Notes: generated by a model not told the origin, from the letters alone. A stretch of DNA of 64,000 nt from Nocardia nova SH22a (GCF_000523235.1 NZ_CP006850.1:1426001-1490000); one strand, 5' to 3'. Numbered from the stretch's first letter, positions 18,757 to 27,033 are shown. A program made the numbers and translations.

Positions 18757-19176
18757 CTAGATACTCGGAGCGGCGGGGGAGTTCAAGAACTCCGCGCGCA
18801 CCTGGCGGGTGCGGTAGTGCTCGCACACGAAGGACAGGAACGGGATGGTGCCCGCGAGGGCGGTGATCACCAGGGTCAGCGGCTTCCAGCGGGTCTTGAT
18901 GCCGAGGTCGATGGTGAAGACCAGGTACAGCATGTAGAAGATGCCGTGGATCTGGCCGACGTAGAACAGCCAGTGCGGCGCCTTGCTGCTGTCGTCGATG
19001 AGCAGGTATTTGTACACCATCTCCGCGCACAGCAGCAGCAGCCAGACACCGGTGATGTAGGCGAGTACCCGGTAGCGGGTCAGGGCCGAGCGGATGCGGC
19101 CGGTGTCGCGTGCGGGGCGCGCGGGCGCGGGGGCCGGTGTGGTGGTGGCGGCCGGGGTGGTGGGCTGCTCGCTCAA
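18757..19176 (-). CDS. DUF3817 family membrane protein (Rv1342c-like)
   Basis: A 139-residue membrane protein with a Pro/Ala-rich ~30-residue N-terminus and three hydrophobic segments, including Y-I-T-G-V-W-L-L-L-L-C-A-E-M and F-Y-V-G-Q-I-H-G-I-F-Y-M-L-Y, which is typical of DUF3817. Function is unknown. I chose TTG 19176: GAGGAG lies just upstream, and the start overlaps the previous stop as TTGA, so it is coupled to the 19173-19631 gene. The pair corresponds to Rv1342c-Rv1343c and closes the conserved block. Confidence 0.85.
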   Translation of the reverse strand: MSEQPTTPAATTTPAPAPARPARDTGRIRSALTRYRVLAYITGVWLLLLCAEMVYKYLLIDDSSKAPHWLFYVGQIHGIFYMLYLVFTIDLGIKTRWKPLTLVITALAGTIPFLSFVCEHYRTRQVRAEFLNSPAAPSI

Positions 19177-19631
19177 CCGGCTCTCCTCTCGGTGTCGGTG
19201 CCGTCGAGTCCGGCGGCGTGCATCCGCTCGCGCACATCCTGTGCGTGCAGATCGGCAAGGTATTTGTTGTATTCGGCCAGGACCGGATCGTCGTCGCGGG
19301 CGGCGGTCGGCCGTTCGGGCAGGATGCCCGCCGGAATCTCGCGCGGCGCAACGGGTTTGGTCTTGCGCCGAGCGGGCGCGTCCGCGGCAGGCGTCTCGGT
19401 GGTCGCCTCGGCGGGTTCGCCGTCGGCATCGCGTTCCAGCCGGACGAAACGGAAATACGCGAACACCACGAATCCTGCGAACAGCGGCCACTGCAGGGCA
19501 TAGCCGAGGTTCTGCCCGGTTCCGGTCGAGGATTCGAAGCGTCCCCACTGCCACCAGCCCAGCCCCAGGCACGCCAGCGCGGCCACGATCACCAAGATGA
19601 TCAGAGCCGGGCGGCGATGGGGTGCGGACAC
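19173..19631 (-). CDS. Conserved membrane protein (Rv1343c-like)
   Basis: A 152-residue protein with two hydrophobic segments in the first 60 residues (A-L-I-I-L-V-I-V-A-A-L-A-C-L-G-L-G-W-W-Q-W-G-R-F and Q-W-P-L-F-A-G-F-V-V-F-A-Y-F-R-F), followed by a long charged cytoplasmic tail with Y-N-K-Y-L-A-D-L. The W-Q-x-x-R-F element after the first helix is typical of the family placed by M. tuberculosis Rv1343c (lprD). GTG 19631 is seven bases after TACCGT (leaderless). It is the first gene of a two-gene operon with the DUF3817 gene. No lipobox is present here, so it is not a lipoprotein. Confidence 0.8.
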   Translation of the reverse strand: MSAPHRRPALIILVIVAALACLGLGWWQWGRFESSTGTGQNLGYALQWPLFAGFVVFAYFRFVRLERDADGEPAEATTETPAADAPARRKTKPVAPREIPAGILPERPTAARDDDPVLAEYNKYLADLHAQDVRERMHAAGLDGTDTERRAG

Positions 19632-19705
19632 GCCTACCACGGTACCTGTCTACTACATCGGCCGTAGTGTGAGGTACCTCCGATCGTGCGACCGGATCCG
19701 GCAGG

Positions 19706-20581
19706 TCAGAACTTGTAGGTCACCCCGGTGAGCCGTTCCGATTCCTCCCACAGTCGGCGCTGCAGATCCTTGTTCTTCGACAGCCCGGTCGACGGGGACG
19801 GCCGCACCGGACCCCGCGAACCGAACAGCCACGTGGGACCCCAGTAGGTGTTCGGATCGGCGTCCGGTTCGGTCGCCGCGAACAGGCTGGACTCGGCGGC
19901 CTTGCGCGGGGAGTGTCCGACCAGCGCGATGAACGGCTTGGCCACCTTGTCGATCGGCGTCTCGGTGCGGGTGAACAGATCGGTCGCCGAGACCCCCGGG
20001 TGCACGGCGTAGGACCGCTTGGCCGATCCGGTTTCGCTCAGGCGGCGCTGCAACTCCCGCGCGAACATCAGGTTCGACAGCTTGGCCTGGGCATAGGCCA
20101 GGTTGCGCTGGTAGCGGCGGTGCTCGTAGTTGAGATCGTCGATCCACAGCTTCGGGGTCTGCCGGTGCGCGATGCTCGACAGCGTCACCACCCGATCGCC
20201 GACGCGGTCGAGCAGCAGTCCGGTGAGCGCGAAGTGTCCGAGGTGGTTCACACCCCACTGCGTCTCGAATCCGTCCTTCGTGCGCGAGAACGGGATGTTC
20301 ATCAGCCCGGCATTGTTGATCAGGACATCGAATTCCCCGGTGCGGTCGGCGAATTCGCGCACGGAGGCGAGATCGGCCAGATCCAGGCCCGATACCCGGA
20401 CATCTCCGTCGATGCCGTCGGCGACCTGCTGCGCGGTCGTGGTGTTGCGGCAGGCCATGATCACCGTGGCGCCCTTGGCGGCCAGGACCCGGGTGGTCTG
20501 CTTGCCGATTCCGCCGTTGGCTCCGGTGATCACGAATGTGCGTCCGTGCTGCGCCGGAATATCGCCGGGATTCCACGCCAT
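19706..20581 (-). CDS. Short-chain dehydrogenase/reductase (retinol dehydrogenase-like)
   Basis: NAD(P)-dependent oxidoreductase of 291 residues. The cofactor site is T-G-A-N-G-G-I-G-K, followed by the N-N-A-G-L strand; the catalytic Ser lies in V-T-L-S-S-I-A-H and the Tyr/Lys pair in A-Y-A-Q-A-K-L-S-N. The longer C-terminal part resembles the retinol dehydrogenase/WW-oxidoreductase-like SDRs often found in mycobacteria. The substrate is unknown. A perfect palindrome (20643-20658) lies 62-77 bases before the ATG and overlaps a possible -10 box, suggesting control by a repressor that is not encoded next to it. Confidence 0.88.
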   Translation of the reverse strand: MAWNPGDIPAQHGRTFVITGANGGIGKQTTRVLAAKGATVIMACRNTTTAQQVADGIDGDVRVSGLDLADLASVREFADRTGEFDVLINNAGLMNIPFSRTKDGFETQWGVNHLGHFALTGLLLDRVGDRVVTLSSIAHRQTPKLWIDDLNYEHRRYQRNLAYAQAKLSNLMFARELQRRLSETGSAKRSYAVHPGVSATDLFTRTETPIDKVAKPFIALVGHSPRKAAESSLFAATEPDADPNTYWGPTWLFGSRGPVRPSPSTGLSKNKDLQRRLWEESERLTGVTYKF

Positions 20582-20642
20582 GGTGAGCCCTCACTGTTCA
20601 CGGTTCGGAAGGGAGCCTCGTCGCGTTCCCTCGCCGCCCGAC

Positions 20643-20658
20643 CTTACTCCAGAGTAAG
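20643..20658. promoter_or_regulatory. Perfect palindrome upstream of the SDR gene
   Basis: CTTACTC and GAGTAAG are exact complements separated by CA. The site lies between the divergent SDR and MFS genes, nearer to the SDR. On the minus strand TAAGGT (20641-20646) is a possible -10 box overlapped by it. The shape fits a TetR-type operator. Confidence 0.55.
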
Positions 20659-20813
20659 TTCCGGCGGTAGGGGTATGTCACAGTCGATTCAGCGTATCGA
20701 TCGAGGTGCGGTCTCGCGCGATTCGAATGCCGGAGATTTGCGGATTCTCGAACCGAACTGGCGTATTGCCGTGTTGCCCCGAACAAATCGGCCACAGGGC
20801 ACATACTGAGCTA

Positions 20814-22847
20814 ATGTCCGGTGTTGCCGCAGTCGCCGAATCGCCCGCACCCGTCAGTCATACCCGAGCCAATGTCGTCTTCATCACCGTCGTGCTGGGG
20901 ATGTTGATGGCGGCACTGGATCAGACCATCGTCTCCACCGCCCTGCCCACGATCGTCGCCGATCTCGGCGGCGCCGGACATATGGCCTGGGTGGTGACGG
21001 CCTATCTGCTGGCCGAGGCGGTCGCGACGGCGCTGGCCGGTAAGTTCGGCGATCTGTTCGGCCGCAAACTGGTCTTCCAGATCAGCGGCGTCGTTTTCAT
21101 CGTCGGTTCAATGGTCGCCGGACTCGCGAACGGGATGGCGGTGCTGATCGTCGCGCGCGGCATCCAGGGCGTGGGCGCGGGCGGTCTGATGGTCACCGCG
21201 ATGGCCCTGATCGCCGATGTCATCCCGCTGCGCGACCGCGGAAAGTATCAGGGCGCACTGGGTGCGGTCTTCGGTATCACCACGGTGGTCGGGCCGACCC
21301 TGGGCGGGCTGTTCACCGATCACGCCAGCTGGCGCTGGTGCTTCTATGTGAACGTTCCCATCGCGATCGTGATGATCGTGATTGCCGCACGGGCGATTCC
21401 GTCGATCCGCGCGGCGGTGCGGCCGGTGATCGACTACGCCGGAATCGCGTTGGTCGCCATCGGCGTCAGCTGCCTGATCCTGGCACTGGAGTGGGGCGGT
21501 CAGGAGTATCCGTGGGGATCGGCCACCATCATCGGCCTGTTCGCCGCGGCGGTGGTGCTGATCGCGGGCTTCGTATTCGTCGAGCTGCGCGCCGCCGAGC
21601 CGATGCTGCCGATGCATCTGTTCCGCAGCAATGTGTTCACGGTCTGCTCCATCCTGAGCTTCATCGTCGGCTTCGCGATGCTCGGCGCGCTGACCTATCT
21701 CCCGGCCTATCTGCAATACGTCACCGGCGTCTCGGCCACCGCGTCCGGACTGCGGACACTGCCGATGGTGGTCGGCCTGTTCACCACCTCGATCATCTCC
21801 GGACAGGTGGTCGGCCGGACCGGACAGTACAAGTACTTCCCGGTCGCGGGCACCGCGGTGATGGCCGTCGGCCTCTATCTGATGTCGACGATGGGCCGGA
21901 CCACCGGTTTCTGGTTGCAATCGCTGTACATGCTGATCCTCGGGCTGGGGATCGGCCTGGCGATGCAGGTGCTCACGATCGTCGTGCAGAACACGGTGCC
22001 GTACCACGATCTGGGGACCGCGACCTCCGGGGTGACCTTCTTCCGGACGCTGGGGTCGACCTTCGGCACCGCGATCTTCGGCACGCTCTACAGCAATCAG
22101 CTGGAACCGAATCTGCGCGAGGCCTTCGCGCAGGTGCCGGGTGTCCCGCCCGCGGTGGCGCAGAGTCCGCAACTGCTGCACAAACTTCCGCACGAACAGG
22201 CCGTCCCGATCATCGACGCCTACGCTGACACCATCGACTACGTCTTCCGCTGGGTGGTCCCGGTCGCGGTGGTGGGATTCCTCGTGGCCTGGTTGCTCAA
22301 ACAGGTGCCGCTGCGCGACAGCGTGCGCGCGGAGGCGGCGGATGTGGGCGGCGGGTTCTCCGTGCCGGATTCGTCGGATCGCGCTGTGCGGCTGGAACAT
22401 TCGCTGGCCAGTGTGATGCGGCGGCTGCGCGAGGACGAACTTCCCGATCCGCGGATCCTGGCCGCCGCGGACAGTCCGCTGGGCCGGGATCAGGCGTGGG
22501 CGATCGGGCAGGTGAAGATGCTGCAGCGCGCCCGGGGCTCGGCCGACCTCGCCGCGGTGGCGCGAGCGCACTGGATGCCGCCGGAGGTGCTGGAACCGGT
22601 GTACGACAAGGCGGTTCGGTCCGGCTATATCGAATTCACCGGCGAGCGCATGTCGTTGACGGCCAGTGGCCAGGACGAATACGACCGGATTCTGGCCGCC
22701 TGGCGGCAATGGTTGTGTCGCTATCTGGACGACTGGGACTGCGCCGATCCCGACGACCGCGCCCTGTTCGATCAGGCCCTGGACAGTATCGCGGCGAAAC
22801 TGCTGGACGAGGTCGACCGGCCGGAGGCGCTGCGGCTGCCGGTGTGA
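20814..22847 (+). CDS. DHA2-type MFS drug exporter with C-terminal winged-helix-like domain
   Basis: Proton-driven exporter of the EmrB/QacA group with 14 expected membrane helices. Motifs are L-D-x-T-I-V-S-T-A-L-P-T-I (motif D1), G-K-F-G-D-L-F-G-R-K (motif A) and G-P-T-L-G-G (motif C). After about residue 530 a ~145-residue soluble tail follows, with a Q-A-W-A-I-G-Q-V-K-M-L helix, R-S-G-Y-I-E-F-T-G-E-R-M-S-L-T-A-S-G (a winged-helix-like 'wing') and an Asp-rich end. ATG 20814 is six bases after CATACT (leaderless). Similar exporters with this tail occur in mycobacteria; whether it binds DNA or only regulates transport is not known. Confidence 0.88.
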   Translation: MSGVAAVAESPAPVSHTRANVVFITVVLGMLMAALDQTIVSTALPTIVADLGGAGHMAWVVTAYLLAEAVATALAGKFGDLFGRKLVFQISGVVFIVGSMVAGLANGMAVLIVARGIQGVGAGGLMVTAMALIADVIPLRDRGKYQGALGAVFGITTVVGPTLGGLFTDHASWRWCFYVNVPIAIVMIVIAARAIPSIRAAVRPVIDYAGIALVAIGVSCLILALEWGGQEYPWGSATIIGLFAAAVVLIAGFVFVELRAAEPMLPMHLFRSNVFTVCSILSFIVGFAMLGALTYLPAYLQYVTGVSATASGLRTLPMVVGLFTTSIISGQVVGRTGQYKYFPVAGTAVMAVGLYLMSTMGRTTGFWLQSLYMLILGLGIGLAMQVLTIVVQNTVPYHDLGTATSGVTFFRTLGSTFGTAIFGTLYSNQLEPNLREAFAQVPGVPPAVAQSPQLLHKLPHEQAVPIIDAYADTIDYVFRWVVPVAVVGFLVAWLLKQVPLRDSVRAEAADVGGGFSVPDSSDRAVRLEHSLASVMRRLREDELPDPRILAAADSPLGRDQAWAIGQVKMLQRARGSADLAAVARAHWMPPEVLEPVYDKAVRSGYIEFTGERMSLTASGQDEYDRILAAWRQWLCRYLDDWDCADPDDRALFDQALDSIAAKLLDEVDRPEALRLPV

Positions 22848-22865
22848 ACCGCAGCGCTCGCCGGA

Positions 22866-24068
22866 TCAGACCGCGGCAGGTTCCGCGCGCTCGTCGACCG
22901 GCGCGTCCCAGTCGATGGTGTAGCCCTGCTCGCGGGCCAGTACCTCGTCGATCTTGAACGCCTTGGTCGCCAGCGGCATCATCACCGGCATGAGCCGACG
23001 CATCACCGGGCCGACGGTCTTGGACTGGTTGATCTTGGCCCCGCGCGCGGTGATCTTCTCCACCCGAGGCCGCCGAATCCGTTCGTAGGCGGCGAAAGCC
23101 GTTGCCGGATCATCGAAGTCGCGCAGGCAGCGGGCGATCTGGATGGCGCTCTCGATGGCCAGCGACGCGCCCTGCCCGGTGCTGTTGGACGGTGCGTGCA
23201 CGGCATCGCCGACCAGCACCATGCGGTCGCGGTACCAGTGCGGCACCGGCGGCATGATGTGCAGGCCGCCGGTGGTGACCAGGTCCTGCGGCGGGGTGTT
23301 GCGCACGAGTTCGGCGCCGGGGCTGTCCTCGCCGTAGACCTCGGCCAGCGTGCGCAACCATCGCTCGGCCGGTACCTCGCGCGCCTCGGTCAGCGAAAGA
23401 TATTGCTTGTGCGGAAGATTCGCGCCCCAGGCGATCCGGCCGTCGGGCATCGACCAGTACAGGTAGTAGGCGTGACGGCCGTAGGCGAACACCATCGTCT
23501 GTGCCGGGATGTCGACCGGGCATTCGGTGTAGGCGCCGAACCCGAGCATGCCGGTGTAGTCCGGGCCGGGCGCCTGGGGATCGATCAGGGCGCGTACCCG
23601 GGACTTGATGCCGTCGGCGCCGATGAGGATATCGGCGGTGGCGGTGGAACCATCGGCGAATCGGGCGGTGACGCCGCCGGGGTGCTCGTCGACACCGACC
23701 AGACGCTTGGAGTATTCGATTCCGACCCCGGCGGCCACGGCATGATCGTGCAGCACCCGGTGCAGGTCGCTGCGGTCGATCGTGTAGAGCGGTTGCGGCC
23801 CGGCGGGCATCTCGATCGTCTTGCGCCCCAGCGACATCACGCTGCGGGTCACGGGCGCCGCGAGCGCGCGGACCGCGTCGCCGACGCCGATGATGTCGAG
23901 TGCCGCCGGGCCGTTCGGCGCGAAACCGAGCGCGCTGCCGATGTTGTGGGCGGGACCGGGATAGGCCTCGTACACGGTGGCCTCGATACCGGCCTTGTGC
24001 AGTGCGGTGGCGGCGACCGGCCCGGCGATACCGCCGCCGATGACGAGTGCGGACGTGACTGCGGACAT
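22866..24068 (-). CDS. FAD-dependent aromatic-ring-type monooxygenase
   Basis: Class A flavoprotein monooxygenase of 400 residues (PHBH/PgaE-like fold); the family hydroxylates aromatic or polyketide substrates using NAD(P)H and O2. FAD motifs are A-L-V-I-G-G-G-I-A-G-P-V at residues 8-19, the D-G motif A-D-I-L-I-G-A-D-G-I-K-S, and V-L-V-G-D-A-V-H-A-P with S-T-G-Q-G-A-S-L-A-I-E-S-A. A good AGGAG precedes the ATG. It lies 165 bases downstream of a PadR regulator on the same strand, and its promoter probably lies in that gap. The PadR protein is the likely local repressor. Confidence 0.88.
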   Translation of the reverse strand: MSAVTSALVIGGGIAGPVAATALHKAGIEATVYEAYPGPAHNIGSALGFAPNGPAALDIIGVGDAVRALAAPVTRSVMSLGRKTIEMPAGPQPLYTIDRSDLHRVLHDHAVAAGVGIEYSKRLVGVDEHPGGVTARFADGSTATADILIGADGIKSRVRALIDPQAPGPDYTGMLGFGAYTECPVDIPAQTMVFAYGRHAYYLYWSMPDGRIAWGANLPHKQYLSLTEAREVPAERWLRTLAEVYGEDSPGAELVRNTPPQDLVTTGGLHIMPPVPHWYRDRMVLVGDAVHAPSNSTGQGASLAIESAIQIARCLRDFDDPATAFAAYERIRRPRVEKITARGAKINQSKTVGPVMRRLMPVMMPLATKAFKIDEVLAREQGYTIDWDAPVDERAEPAAV

Positions 24069-24233
24069 GGGAATACTCCTGGTGTGGATGAACCCGATCC
24101 GATCCGCGGAGTACGCACCCCGTTATCCTGAAGTTGCCACACTTGGACCAGGGTTCGCCTGCGCGAATGCGGTTCGAGAGGTGAATGGATCGGGCTCGGC
24201 TCGGTGTTGGTAGCACCGGCCGGGCCCGGTTTC

Positions 24234-24893
24234 TCAGTCGGAGGTCGACTGCCTGAACGTGCCTCCTTCCACCATGGCGGCGATCTCGCCGGGCGGGATG
24301 TTCTCGGTGTGCGTCCGGCGCCAGAAATCGACGTCGGGGAAGGTGCCCGAGGCCAGCTCGTCGCGCAGCGCGGCGACCCATTCGGCCTCGGCCGCCAGCA
24401 TCGCGACGCCGAATTCGGCCTCGATCATGAACAGCCGGGGGATGAGCGCGGCCTGCTCGTCTATCTCGTGGCGCCGGGCCTCGATCTCGCGGTGCAGTTG
24501 TTCGATCCGGGTCTCGAGCAGGGTGATCACCTCGTCCGGCGGCAGCATGGCCACGACGGACAGACCGGCGACGAACCGGTGGTGTTCGGGCTCCGGGGTG
24601 GAGATCAGCTCGCGGGTCCAGTCCTCGGCTTCGGCGAGCCCGGCGTCGGTGAGCCGGTAGATGGTGCGCTCGGGCCGGGCGCCGTCGCGCTCACTGCCGA
24701 TGACCTCGACGAATCCGTGCTTCTCCAAGTTCTGCACCACGGTGTAGAGCGAGCCCCACTTGATGTCCATATCGCGGTCCTTACCGCGCTCGCGCAGGAC
24801 GGCGGCGAGTTCGTAGCGGTGCATCGGACGCTCGATCAGGGCCGCCAGCACCGCGAGGGCCAGCAGATTTCCGACTTTGCGCTTCGCGGCCAC
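24234..24893 (-). CDS. PadR-family transcriptional regulator
   Basis: A 219-residue repressor. The N-terminal winged helix (L-A-L-A-V-L-A-A-L-I-E-R-P-M-H-R-Y-E-L, then G-S-L-Y-T-V-V-Q-N-L-E-K-H-G-F-V and R-T-I-Y-R-L-T-D-A-G) is followed by the helical Vir_act_alpha_C dimerisation domain. GTG 24893 is seven bases after AAGGAGG; the GTG at 24899 would be too close to it. A symmetric site (24907-24936) spans its own -10 box, so it is probably self-repressing. The neighbouring monooxygenase is the likely target; PadR proteins typically respond to aromatic compounds. Confidence 0.9.
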   Translation of the reverse strand: MAAKRKVGNLLALAVLAALIERPMHRYELAAVLRERGKDRDMDIKWGSLYTVVQNLEKHGFVEVIGSERDGARPERTIYRLTDAGLAEAEDWTRELISTPEPEHHRFVAGLSVVAMLPPDEVITLLETRIEQLHREIEARRHEIDEQAALIPRLFMIEAEFGVAMLAAEAEWVAALRDELASGTFPDVDFWRRTHTENIPPGEIAAMVEGGTFRQSTSD

Positions 24894-24906
24894 GCGCACA
24901 CCTCCT

Positions 24907-24936
24907 TACTCGTCTACGAATATACGTCTACGAGTA
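24907..24936. promoter_or_regulatory. Probable PadR operator over its promoter
   Basis: TACTCGT (24907-24913) and ACGAGTA (24930-24936) are exact inverted repeats. Inside, CGTCTACG occurs twice as a direct repeat (24911-24918 and 24925-24932). The minus-strand -10 box TATATT (24919-24924) lies in the middle and the AAGGAGG ribosome site just after. Binding here would block transcription of padR itself. Confidence 0.65.
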
Positions 24937-24955
24937 TTCGCCCACAAGGGGAGCA

Positions 24956-25010
24956 CAAAAAGAACCACCCCCGGAATTCCGGCGTGCCGGCGCCGGATCG
25001 GGGGTGGTTC
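24956..25010 (-). terminator. Intrinsic terminator reading on the minus strand, no gene before it
   Basis: GAACCACCCCCG (24962-24973) and its exact complement (24999-25010) form a 12-bp stem; the 25-base loop can fold further. On the minus strand the stem is followed directly by TTTTTG, a classic intrinsic terminator. No minus-strand gene ends here: the next one on that strand is 780 bases away, behind a gene of the opposite strand. It may end a small RNA that starts in the 25.02-25.15 kb region, or shield padR from antisense transcription. Confidence 0.7.
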
Positions 25011-25127
25011 GCCACGGCGCTGCCGATGGGATGTGCGTCGCGGAGTCGATGAGGGCCGCTCCGGTCGCGTCAGGCGCGCCGTGACATCTCGAGCCGCGTG
25101 TGCGCGCGGCCCGGATGCTGCCGGTAT

Positions 25128-25153
25128 CTACTATGTGTGTACGTAGACAGTAG
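25128..25153. promoter_or_regulatory. Imperfect palindrome sharing CGTAGAC with the PadR site
   Basis: CTACT...AGTAG ends enclose a 26-base imperfect palindrome (9 of 13 positions pair). Its centre contains ACGTAGACA; CGTAGAC also occurs twice, on the minus strand, in the padR promoter site. It stands 70 bases before the epimerase-like gene. A second binding site for the same regulator is possible but not shown. Confidence 0.35.
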
Positions 25154-25222
25154 GTGGCTGGCCGCTCGCGGGTCAAGGGTGTCGGCGACCCTTCCGCGCC
25201 GCGGGCGGTTATCGTGGCGATC

Positions 25223-25837
25223 GTGCGGATCTTTGTGGCGGGCGCGACCGGAGTACTCGGCGCCGGACTGACACCCTTGCTGATCTCGGCCGGATTCGAG
25301 GTGGCGGGGATGACCCGGTCGTCCGAGAAGGCCGCGACGCTGCGGGAATTCGGCGCCGAACCGGTCGTCTGCGATGTGTACGACGCGGCGGCACTCGAGC
25401 GGGCGGTGCGGGACTACGCACCCGATCTGGTCATGCACCAGCTGACCGATCTGCCCGACGACGCCGCGGATCTGGCCGCCGGACGCGCCGCCAATGCCCG
25501 GATGCGCCGGGAGGGCACCGCGAATCTGATCGCCGCCGCGCAGGCCGCGGGCGTGAAACGCTTTCTGGCGCAGAGTGTTGCGTGGGACATGTCGGGGGAG
25601 GGCCAGGCGGCCAAGGAATATCTCGAGGAGTCGGTGCTCGGCATCGGCGGAGTCGTCCTGCGCTACGGGCAGTTCTACGGTCCCGGCACCTACTATCCGG
25701 AACCGTCGGCCAAGCCCGATCCGCCGCGAATCCACATCGCGGAGGCCACCGCGCGCACCGTCGTCGCACTGGATCTGACATCGGGTGTCTACGCGGTCAC
25801 CGAGGACGGGCGAATGGATTTCGAACCCGTGCAATGA
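25223..25837 (+). CDS. NAD(P)-dependent epimerase/dehydratase-like protein
   Basis: Extended-SDR Rossmann protein, short at 204 residues. It begins V-R-I-F-V-A-G-A-T-G-V-L-G, the nucleotide-binding loop, and has R-F-L-A-Q-S-V-A-W and L-R-Y-G-Q-F-Y-G-P-G typical of NAD-dependent epimerases, but the Tyr-x-x-x-Lys catalytic pair is not evident, so it may act as a reductase or a regulatory sensor. GTG 25223 is seven bases after TATCGT (leaderless). Its last 49 bases overlap the 3' end of the convergent MmyB-type regulator gene. Confidence 0.8.
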   Translation: MRIFVAGATGVLGAGLTPLLISAGFEVAGMTRSSEKAATLREFGAEPVVCDVYDAAALERAVRDYAPDLVMHQLTDLPDDAADLAAGRAANARMRREGTANLIAAAQAAGVKRFLAQSVAWDMSGEGQAAKEYLEESVLGIGGVVLRYGQFYGPGTYYPEPSAKPDPPRIHIAEATARTVVALDLTSGVYAVTEDGRMDFEPVQ

Positions 25838-26631
25838 TTTTCGGTGTCGTGTGCACGCCGCCGGAGAAGTTCGGCGGTCTGCTCGTCGGCGGGCAGGAAT
25901 GCCTCCAGATGCAACTCGGCCAGGGAGATGTCGGTCGCGGTGGCGAACGAGGTCAGGGTGGTGATCAGGCGTAGTTCACCCGCATCGCTGCGCAGTCGGA
26001 GCGGGACCGCGAACCCGAGATAGCCCGGTCCGGGTTCGGCAGGGGTGAGGTAGGTTTCGAATTCCGCGACCAGTTCCTCGGCGACCGCATCCGGTGAGAT
26101 CCGGTTGCGGGCGCGCATGGATTCGGTCACATGGCGGCCCCATTCGCCGAAATTCATCACCCTGGGCGCCAGTCCGGCCGGATGTAACGCCAGGCGGCGC
26201 ACGTTGATCGGTGGTGTGAGTAATTCCGGGGCGCAGTCGGCGGTGAAGATGTCGAAGGCCGCGTTGGACTCGATCAGATCGCCGTAGCGGTCGGCGATGA
26301 GGGCCGGATAGGGCATATGCCCGTCCAGTACCGAACGCAGCGCGGCCCGTATCGGCGCCAATCGTGGTGCATCGAAACCGGATTCGTCGTATGCGGGTGC
26401 GTAACCGGCGGTCGCCAGCAGCGCGTTGCGCTCGCGCAGCGACAGTTGCAGTGATTCGGCCAACCGCAGCACGATCGCTCGGCCCGGTTGCGAGCGCCCC
26501 TGCTCGAGGTAGCTGAGATAGCGCTGGGTGGTATCGGCCCGGATGGCCAGATCGAGCTGGCTCCAGTGCCGCAGACCTCGCCAGCGACGCAGCTCGCGGG
26601 CGAAGGGTCCCGGTGGTGCGACGGTCGTCAT
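25789..26631 (-). CDS. XRE-family regulator with MmyB-like ligand domain
   Basis: A 280-residue transcription factor. Residues ~10-65 form an XRE helix-turn-helix (L-R-R-W-R-G-L-R-H-W-S-Q-L-D-L-A, then T-T-Q-R-Y-L-S-Y-L-E-Q-G-R-S-Q-P-G-R). The rest matches the MmyB-like PAS-type domain (Y-P-A-L-I-A-D-R-Y-G-D-L-I-E-S-N-A-A-F; G-Y-L-G-F-A-V-P-L-R-L-R), thought to bind a fatty-acid-like ligand. These regulators usually stand divergent to the gene they control; here the divergent gene is a truncated SnoaL protein. ATG 26631 follows GAGG. The 3' end overlaps the opposite epimerase-like gene by 49 bases. Confidence 0.88.
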   Translation of the reverse strand: MTTVAPPGPFARELRRWRGLRHWSQLDLAIRADTTQRYLSYLEQGRSQPGRAIVLRLAESLQLSLRERNALLATAGYAPAYDESGFDAPRLAPIRAALRSVLDGHMPYPALIADRYGDLIESNAAFDIFTADCAPELLTPPINVRRLALHPAGLAPRVMNFGEWGRHVTESMRARNRISPDAVAEELVAEFETYLTPAEPGPGYLGFAVPLRLRSDAGELRLITTLTSFATATDISLAELHLEAFLPADEQTAELLRRRAHDTENHCTGSKSIRPSSVTA

Positions 26632-26781
26632 GGGTTCATCCTCGGCCGATATGTGGCACCGCGCCATACCCTGCGGGGAATCGCGCGGCCGCGGTGTGAT
26701 GCGCAGACTCGTCCCCCATGCGACACCGCACGGCAGTACGGGGTACCCGCGCCACCGGTCGAGGTCCGCGGATACGACGCG

Positions 26782-27000
26782 ATGTTCGCCCGCGTCAGCC
26801 GGGCCTATGAGATGTTTGTCGCCGAGGATGAGTACTTCTTCGAAGCCGCCGGTGATCCGGTGCGCCACGCCGGTACCGCGATCGCGCTGACCTGGGTGAT
26901 GCGTTCACGCGCTGACGGAAGCATAGCGGGATCCGGCCTGGAGGTGCTGACCTTCGGTGCGGACGGGCGGGTCCGCACCGATCACCAATACGTGTCCTGA
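26782..27000 (+). pseudogene. Truncated SnoaL-like (NTF2-fold) protein
   Basis: From ATG 26782 72 residues read through; the frame continues upstream into V-E-V-R-G-Y-D-A-M. The part seen (F-A-R-V-S-R-A-Y-E, then R-T-D-H-Q-Y-V at the end) matches the second half of SnoaL/NTF2-like proteins, which are normally 120-150 residues long. The first ~40-50 residues with the N-terminal helix and Tyr-x-D-P motif are not found in any frame upstream. It is probably a remnant of the gene formerly controlled by the divergent MmyB-type regulator. Expression as a short protein cannot be excluded. Confidence 0.55.
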
Positions 27001-27033
27001 TCGGGTGTCGGTGGCGGTGTCTAGGGTGCAGGA

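Noticed and set aside
21108..22709. 533-codon minus-strand frame inside the MFS gene
   Set aside because: Antisense shadow; the plus-strand protein has clear MFS motifs and the minus-strand translation is only His/Asp/Gly-rich.
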